Position numbers and translations under genes: made by a program | Notes under the pieces: generated by a model | Databases searched by the model: none | Told to the model about the DNA's origin: nothing | Seen by the model: only the letters and a program-made list of their open reading frames with translations | Assembly: GCA_900769035.1 (NCBI GenBank) | Contig: CAAGFD010000280.1 | Coordinates: 1-10,786, forward strand | Length of the DNA: 10,786 bases | DNA from: Bacteroidales bacterium | GTDB lineage: Bacteria > Bacteroidota > Bacteroidia > Bacteroidales > Paludibacteraceae | Direction: 5' to 3' | Shown: positions 5,801 to 10,786 of the stretch, piece by piece | Numbering within the stretch: position 1 is the first letter of the stretch | How the letters are laid out: every line of letters begins with the position of its first letter

Positions 5801-8800
5801 TTGAAATCAAAAGAGAATTCATATTGACCCGGTTTGAATTCAATCTTAGAAACAACGTAAGATACTTGAGTCATACTGGAATCATATCTATATGAGCTAT
5901 TATCTCTTGTGATATAGAGAGCTTTATTACCATCCTTAACAGCATTTGCATTCGTACCGATAATGAATTTATTTCTACTATCGTTGATGAATGTCAAGTA
6001 AGCGTTATTAAATGCATTATCTTCGAAATCGAGAACGAAAGAACCTCTAAATACTGCACGATTGGTTTTAAATGATATAGTAGACCAATTGGATGTGTCG
6101 TTATCCGTACAGAAAGAACGAATACCGAATTGATAATTAGTATAAGCCTTCAAGCTATCGAGATGCACTTGAGTAGCAAAGCTATCGACAACAGCAGTAA
6201 TAGTGTCGGTTGCAGAAGCAACGTAGTACTCAAAGCCCTCGGCAATAGGAGAGAGAGTAAATTCTATTGTAGCATCTATATCCGATACTTCTACTACTTG
6301 TAATCTACGAGGCTCAAAGCATGTAGCTTTTCGATATACCGTCAAGCTATCGATATACAACATTGCATTAACATCTGAGCGCAAAGCAAGGCGGTGATAA
6401 TCGAATGCGTAAAATGACAAATCAATATCCACTTTAGTGACGCTATTAGAAGCATTAACCGTAGTAACCGGATTGAACGTATTGATACGTAAACCGTCGA
6501 TAGATCCGATTTCGATTGAGCCTGTTCCGTATACGTAGAAAGATAACCTATAATTATCCGGAGTACTTTCAAATAATGGTAAACCGATAATATTCTGTTT
6601 TCTCATACACAAAGCGGAAGGAGAAGTAATAACGGTAGAATCTACTACTTGTGGGTAAAGTGTATTATTATAACTAAATGTAGATATACGATGCATACAC
6701 ATCGGGAATTGATATTCTTCGTCTACATTATCGAAATTCTCAACCCAAGGGGTTTCTTCGTCAACGAATACTGTGTCGCAGTCGGTAGCAACTGTAAACG
6801 GACCATACCATTCACTTGCCACATTATTACAGAATTGACGAACATAAAAATCGTAAAGAGTAGAAGATACCAATCCTCCAACATTTTCCGTTCTGTTAGC
6901 ATTATTAATGATATTCGTGTAATTTTCTACACCTACACCATTAGGACCGTAAGCCACTTGAATAGAGTCGGCATTATAAGAAATACTACAGAATACAGAA
7001 TCTTTAATAATATTAGTGAAAGACAATTCAGGAGTGTAAGAGCATTTCTCTTCGGCATATACTAAAATATTTTCTATAGAAGCCCACATATTAACTGAAC
7101 CGCCGGGACCGTATTTAAATGCCACTCTATAACCTGAATAATCACCGACTGGCAAAACATCTCTTAATGATACATTTACTCTATTCTTATCAATATCATC
7201 CTTATCTAACGGACAAGTATAAACCGATACGAAAGAATTTGCATTATCCGGCAACATAACTCCGACAACGATATTGCCATTTGAAGAAGTTTCGCCCTCA
7301 TTGATATAATTAAATGCAACATTCAACTCTGTAACAGGAAGTTCTACCTCCGGTAGATATAAGAAGAGCGTATTGGTAGTACAAGTAGCCATTTTAATGG
7401 CTTTAGAACCATTCATTGTATACTTGGTACCGGACTCTATAGATTGAATTTTCGGATAAGTGGAAAGTTGTCCTCTCGGGTTAGCCGCATTCGTTGAGTA
7501 GAATGTATAGCAATTATCAAGAATATCAGTTTTAGTCGTCAGATTATCAAAATTCTGAGAATAAGGCAATGAAGCTATACCATTACATGGAGTATAGAAA
7601 GAGTAAGGAGTATACCAAGAAGAAACCTCTGAACCGCAATTTGAGCGAACATACATATAGTATGTAGAAGAAGGAGAGAGGTCTGTCAACACAATAGTCT
7701 TGGAATTGGTAGTCAACGGAGTGCGAGTAGAAGGGTCGAAATCGGCTGTTGACAATATATAATCCCATTGAGTATGGGTAGAATCATTATCAACAATAGT
7801 AGCGATAACGGTATCATTAACAACATTGAAAGTCACCTCTTCCGGTCTCGCACAATTATCAATTTCCTCTACTTTTAAGCCGTAAATATAAATATATCCC
7901 GACTTATGCTCTTCGGAGATGAATTGGAATTGAATCATACCCGGACCAACATTAGGGATAGTAGCGTTAACTATAGGTTTATTAGTAGAAGTACCATAAG
8001 GGATAAATGAAGCAGGGAGAGAATCGTAAGTCAATCCACCATCGGTAGTGTAACGCACATAAGTAAATACGGAATCTGTACTCACACTCTTATATCCTGT
8101 AAGAGCAATCCGAACGCCATTAGAAGTTTTTAACTTGAATTCCGGTGTGTTCAAGAAAGTAGTATCTGTAGAAGCACCGGTAGGCAAATAAGTAGAGAAA
8201 TATCCTGAAGTATAATACGTCCATTTACGGGTAGAATTATTAGTAACATCCACTGTATTCCAACAATCAGGCATAGTAGAACCAAAGTTACTGAAATATG
8301 GCAAAGACAATGGAGCACAAGGAGTCTTAATCGTATTGGAATATGTATAAGCAGAAGTATCGGTAGCAGAGCAGATAGAAGCCACTTGACATTGATAGTA
8401 AGTAAGAGGTTCCAAGCCTACAAAGTTGATAGATGTAGTATCTACAACAGTGTCGCCAACCAAATAATATTCATTATCAACAATCTTATACAGCTCTGCA
8501 TGCCAACTTGTTTCCGTACCGCCGGCATTCCACTGCAAATTAACTTCTTCTGAAGAAACTATCGTATTGATAGCATCTGTCGGTTTCGGACAAGAAGGTA
8601 CCGGATATATGGAAATATTATCGAAATAATAAATATTTTCCGACAAGCAGTTAATAGTAACATATCTTGAATTAACGAAATCTGCAAAGTCTTCAGAATT
8701 AAGATTATCGAAATAAGCGGTAAACTCAACCCAATCATTACTTGTAGTTACAGCGACTTCAGAAATGGTTTCGAACGAACCAACATCATTAGGGTCGACA

Positions 8801-10786
8801 CAAACACCGATACTGAAAGCGGAAGCTGAATCTTGGTCGGCATAAACCCAACCGGTAATCATCATTCCGACAAGAGATGTAACGTTCAGTTCAGGTGAAA
8901 TAGCAGTAGCTCCTTTAATCTTCATTGAGCCCGGAGAACTTACACTTCTTGTATTAGAGAACTCCACAATACTTGTTTCGGAGCCACTCTTCTTCCAACA
9001 GCGAGTGTCCAATACACTATTGAAGGTAACCTCGTAAGGAATATCATAAGCCTCGCAATTAGTAGTAAACTCGATAGGCATAGACCAATCGCTACTACCA
9101 CCATTATCACAAACAGAGCGTACAATCAAATAATAAGTAGAATTTGATTGAAGTCCGGACAAAGTAAAGTTATTATCAGACAGAGTATCAATTACAACAG
9201 CTGTAGGGTTTACATCCTCTCCGGAAGGACGTGTAGAGCAGATACGCACCTCTTTCTGAGCAGTTTCTCCTGTAGAGACAACAGAAATAGAATTTGAAGT
9301 AACAGAAAGTATTTCGGTATGAACAGGAGGGATACAATTTACTTCACGTACACAGAAGTTATCAAATGCAACGTAACTTACGGAAGCTTTATGCTCGTCT
9401 TGGAATCCTATAAAATATACACCATCTGTAGCAACACTAAAATAAGCTTTGTATTGTGTCCATACACCGGAGTTATCATCGATATTTTCAGCAATCATCA
9501 CTACTGAAGAATCCGGAGACTCGTGACGATAGAAGAAATGCAATGCAGTTTTATCGATGTAAGTGTCCGAGCTTTGACGAGAGTAAATAGAAATTTGATA
9601 GTTTACTCCTGCTCTCAAATACAAATTACGGATAACTGTAGCTGAATTTAGATAAGGAATTATAAGTTGTTTTTCACCGGCATAAGGCATACATTGAGTA
9701 CCGGTAGAAGAATAAGTTGATCCTACACCACCTTTAATATAAGTTTTGTAATTCGTAGTTGAATTAGTAACTGAATAGCAAGTATTCTCATTATCCAACT
9801 GTGCAAGAGTACCATACTCTTCAAATCCGTCAAAGAAAATTAGAGAATCTCCACTTACCTCAACAGGCTCACAAATAGTAGAAATTGTTAAAGGCTCATC
9901 CGTCCAATCGGTCATAACATTATTTGCACTATCACAAACATTGCGGAAGAACAAATTATAAGTTGTGCTTGGGCTAAGATTATTTATAACAACCTTATAA
10001 GTACTATCAACGAGAGGCATTACGATAACGTCCGTAGGGTCGATAGTCTCCATCGACATTTTATTCTCACTACAAATAGCAACGCCCAATTGAACGATGG
10101 TAGAATCTTTAATATCGATAACAACCTTATCGGCATAGTTGGAGTTTACATCTATACTTGAAGACAATATACCTAAACAAGAAGGAGCCTCAGTGATTGT
10201 GACATCGTCGATATAATTAGCGCTACCATACTCTTGAGTAGCTTGGAAAATAACATAATACTGACCGGTAGCAGGAACTGAGAACACGTATTCATACGGA
10301 TAGAAAACATTGGAAGTAGCTACTACAGGTTCAAGAGTAGTTTGACGAGGTACAAAGCCGAGTTTAGTAGCATTTGTAGTATCATTAGGAGTAGTACTTA
10401 CCCAAACCGTAATACCCTCTTTATATTTGATAGAAGAATAATAATAACGGCGTTGATAATAAGAAACTACATATCGTTTACCGGCTTCGAAATTGAAGGC
10501 ACCGGTAGAGAGATAACCGATTGTAGTAGCTTTAGAATCAGCAAAATAAGCACTGGCAGCACCGCTATTCTTATAAGAAGTAGTACGCTTCCACATATTA
10601 GCAGGGGCTGCACTCAAAGAGTCGGTAAGAGTAGACCAGCAATTAGGCGGGAAAAGAGTATTTTCAAAACTCTGCGTATAAGGCACCCATAACGTACCAC
10701 AAGGAGTAGTGAACGACGCAGAGCCGGTAGCGGAACCTTCGGTAGTATCATTACCACACAAGCCATACACTGTAGCACTTATTATA
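2584..10786 (-). CDS. Giant modular T9SS-secreted surface protein with fibronectin type III and jelly-roll domains (5' end outside window)
   Basis: At least 2733 residues are visible, open to the window edge, so the signal peptide is not seen. Residues are numbered from the GTG at 10770, which is internal: the frame continues upstream as SATVYGLC, the end of another fibronectin domain. Nine jelly-roll modules of the choice-of-anchor J / cleaved-adhesin / MAM-like kind lie at about 25-198, 301-479, 573-727, 819-973, 1063-1243, 1332-1484, 1571-1755, 1848-2018 and 2101-2269, most with an early P-x-CW/CY motif and a closing DNF/DDV-type strand. Between them are eight fibronectin type III-like domains (L.p.t.Y...VRs.C...s.W...F.T.C). 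Seven GCDS repeats (2270-2646) follow, then a type A T9SS sorting domain (2647-2728: APNPV, GQVVEVF, SGVYYIRV, GRLIVK). The sorting domain means export through the outer membrane and attachment to, or release from, the surface. Adhesion or binding is inferred from the domains; no catalytic domain is visible in this part. Confidence 0.95.
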   Translation of the reverse strand, partial: IISATVYGLCGNDTTEGSATGSASFTTPCGTLWVPYTQSFENTLFPPNCWSTLTDSLSAAPANMWKRTTSYKNSGAASAYFADSKATTIGYLSTGAFNFEAGKRYVVSYYQRRYYYSSIKYKEGITVWVSTTPNDTTNATKLGFVPRQTTLEPVVATSNVFYPYEYVFSVPATGQYYVIFQATQEYGSANYIDDVTITEAPSCLGILSSSIDVNSNYADKVVIDIKDSTIVQLGVAICSENKMSMETIDPTDVIVMPLVDSTYKVVINNLSPSTTYNLFFRNVCDSANNVMTDWTDEPLTISTICEPVEVSGDSLIFFDGFEEYGTLAQLDNENTCYSVTNSTTNYKTYIKGGVGSTYSSTGTQCMPYAGEKQLIIPYLNSATVIRNLYLRAGVNYQISIYSRQSSDTYIDKTALHFFYRHESPDSSVVMIAENIDDNSGVWTQYKAYFSVATDGVYFIGFQDEHKASVSYVAFDNFCVREVNCIPPVHTEILSVTSNSISVVSTGETAQKEVRICSTRPSGEDVNPTAVVIDTLSDNNFTLSGLQSNSTYYLIVRSVCDNGGSSDWSMPIEFTTNCEAYDIPYEVTFNSVLDTRCWKKSGSETSIVEFSNTRSVSSPGSMKIKGATAISPELNVTSLVGMMITGWVYADQDSASAFSIGVCVDPNDVGSFETISEVAVTTSNDWVEFTAYFDNLNSEDFADFVNSRYVTINCLSENIYYFDNISIYPVPSCPKPTDAINTIVSSEEVNLQWNAGGTETSWHAELYKIVDNEYYLVGDTVVDTTSINFVGLEPLTYYQCQVASICSATDTSAYTYSNTIKTPCAPLSLPYFSNFGSTMPDCWNTVDVTNNSTRKWTYYTSGYFSTYLPTGASTDTTFLNTPEFKLKTSNGVRIALTGYKSVSTDSVFTYVRYTTDGGLTYDSLPASFIPYGTSTNKPIVNATIPNVGPGMIQFQFISEEHKSGYIYIYGLKVEEIDNCARPEEVTFNVVNDTVIATIVDNDSTHTQWDYILSTADFDPSTRTPLTTNSKTIVLTDLSPSSTYYMYVRSNCGSEVSSWYTPYSFYTPCNGIASLPYSQNFDNLTTKTDILDNCYTFYSTNAANPRGQLSTYPKIQSIESGTKYTMNGSKAIKMATCTTNTLFLYLPEVELPVTELNVAFNYINEGETSSNGNIVVGVMLPDNANSFVSVYTCPLDKDDIDKNRVNVSLRDVLPVGDYSGYRVAFKYGPGGSVNMWASIENILVYAEEKCSYTPELSFTNIIKDSVFCSISYNADSIQVAYGPNGVGVENYTNIINNANRTENVGGLVSSTLYDFYVRQFCNNVASEWYGPFTVATDCDTVFVDEETPWVENFDNVDEEYQFPMCMHRISTFSYNNTLYPQVVDSTVITSPSALCMRKQNIIGLPLFESTPDNYRLSFYVYGTGSIEIGSIDGLRINTFNPVTTVNASNSVTKVDIDLSFYAFDYHRLALRSDVNAMLYIDSLTVYRKATCFEPRRLQVVEVSDIDATIEFTLSPIAEGFEYYVASATDTITAVVDSFATQVHLDSLKAYTNYQFGIRSFCTDNDTSNWSTISFKTNRAVFRGSFVLDFEDNAFNNAYLTFINDSRNKFIIGTNANAVKDGNKALYITRDNSSYRYDSSMTQVSYVVSKIEFKPGQYEFSFDFKGYGESTFDYMRVFLAPEDMVFTANVLKTGLSYSSIPDGCVAIDGGKLNLQNDWINKSISVVADSTVTMQLVFVWRNDGSGGKQPPASIDNFTCTLYPCNSYLDSISAYSILNNRAIFRIVPGEDLSDTIVYTLYSGAGVELITDTVDIASLGYLLNLTGLNENNEYLLKTYGFCNEGKTISSSYAFETTCTPISVSATRPYVQDFESATTTVFADNFPCIKDITFNGTSKFTLTTGTSTTVGMMPYEGSRGVYLYYYGKNRKMMYNVFDLDSGYCEISSYAVSKGGLGIIRYYYRAMGEESWTLLQEFNTSEDYEVKAVPLYVPQDGYYYIGVEYDCTNMTAGYMCMDLFSIRYTNLFIPSSLTISNVGTTTADAQWSSLSTTNRLKVYDKGSNEVVFDSLVVNGNSLTITGLNASTDYIASVCAENGNDVTAEVKTSFSTPCGVITTLYENNFDNYSDYTRPNCWVLDAHLANGNEYEMSATIAQWEVRTYQNHRALYMTNSSATKYSVNVVYSPEIQLNSSAVLKFDYFNNITNSAYADSLVVTIISNNVESAPILIATYADMDDDYWGSFAYDLSSYVGSTIKVKFWSRSSWYSSSKFVAIDNFKISCQTPGDVYYASVCPNTTYRGNGFSVEPSQVVMGDTTTITRVASGRNGQCDTLITLHLYVPSPSATIIYDTICEGEVYNKNGFNNLTVANRYVQNFTSSLGCDSNVVLYLAVADVNNYYTVNLCEGDTYNFAGQTITAAGVYTDSTINSRGCDSVTILTVTYTPKYYEETAYFCEGTSYTWLKNGTSYTVAGRYENRLTNAYGCDSIEVLNLIMLPTNSYVTAELCQGQNYDFFGTTITEAGTYTHTLANTLGCDSIINLTVTTTPAPFTQVSDYVCEGQGYYGYGFNFTADDIVSDTVVTRTAKTTEGCDSIVELTLDFIPTVRVAITATINEGETYEFGGNSLSQAGEYEHTFHTALGCDSVVTLTLNVTTPVDNAYALPIVVAPNPVYGGQSTFVNREWTAAEQSGMRVEVLNSVGQVVEVFTPTTFPIEVGGIYTSGVYYIRVTTGNGDIYLGRLIVK
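2833..3963 (-). repeat. Array of seven 50-63-residue 'CEG...GCDS' protein repeats
   Basis: Repeats cover residues 2270-2332, 2333-2383, 2384-2433, 2434-2485, 2486-2535, 2536-2591 and 2592-2646. The core is C-E-G-x-x-Y, a short beta region with AGxY, then GCDS followed by a V-x-L-x-L strand. Each of the first six has a cysteine pair (2280/2316, 2339/2368, 2390/2418, 2440/2470, 2492/2520, 2543/2576), most simply a disulfide within the repeat. The seventh has Asn instead of the first Cys. Such repeats are common just before the sorting domain in Bacteroidota surface proteins and probably act as a stiff stalk. The DNA echoes them as recurring GAGTCGCAACC (plus strand). Confidence 0.9.

Noticed and set aside
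6649..7065. Plus-strand open frame of 138 codons opposite the giant gene
   Set aside because: It is antisense to well-conserved jelly-roll and fibronectin sequence, with low-complexity Ile/Arg/Thr composition and no ribosome site.
10768..10770. GTG as the start codon of the giant protein
   Set aside because: The frame stays open upstream to the window edge, and the residues there (SATVYGLCGND) fit the conserved end of a fibronectin type III domain as in the later modules. There is no signal peptide after the GTG, which a T9SS cargo needs.

Overview
The window looks like a chromosomal piece of a Bacteroidales-type member of the Bacteroidota. Three things point there. The two promoters I can read have the TAnnTTTG -7 element used by the sigma factor of that phylum. 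The largest gene ends in a type A C-terminal sorting domain of the type IX secretion system (T9SS), which is restricted to this phylum. The left-hand gene is an ATPase of the DUF4143 type that these genomes carry in many copies. T9SS cargo argues against a typical gut Bacteroides and for another Bacteroidales lineage. I cannot name a genus.

All recognisable genes lie on the minus strand. From left to right: (1) 1-690, the N-terminal 230 residues of an AAA ATPase/DUF4143 protein, cut by the window edge; it has its own promoter (-7 element at 724-731) and, upstream of that, three copies of a 15-bp box spaced exactly 33 bp apart (772-852). (2) 733-1245, a non-coding stretch with small repeats and a 12-bp perfect hairpin at 1159-1189, likely the terminator of the next unit. 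(3) 1246-1332, a possible 28-residue small protein gene just after (4) 1349-2095, a Nudix hydrolase fused to an NrtR-type winged-helix domain, with a promoter at 2167-2198 overlapped by palindromes that could be its own operators. (5) 2096-2583, a second non-coding stretch with two imperfect direct-repeat pairs and the clear intrinsic terminator (2491-2531) of (6) the giant gene.

The giant gene fills 2584 to the right edge and beyond. At least 2733 residues are visible and the start is outside the window. It encodes a secreted, cell-surface modular protein. Eight complete fibronectin type III-like domains alternate with nine jelly-roll (choice-of-anchor J / cleaved-adhesin / MAM-like) domains. 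Seven short cysteine-paired 'CEG...GCDS' repeats follow, and the T9SS sorting domain ends the protein. It is most likely a surface adhesin or glycan/protein-binding stalk.

Nothing ties the three main genes into one pathway: each has its own promoter or terminator. The most original observations are the three in-phase boxes before the ATPase gene, a decayed second copy of the small ORF's 3' end that now forms one arm of the hairpin, the palindromes on the Nudix-regulator promoter, and the paired loss of two cysteines in one module of the giant protein, which suggests which cysteines are bonded to each other.
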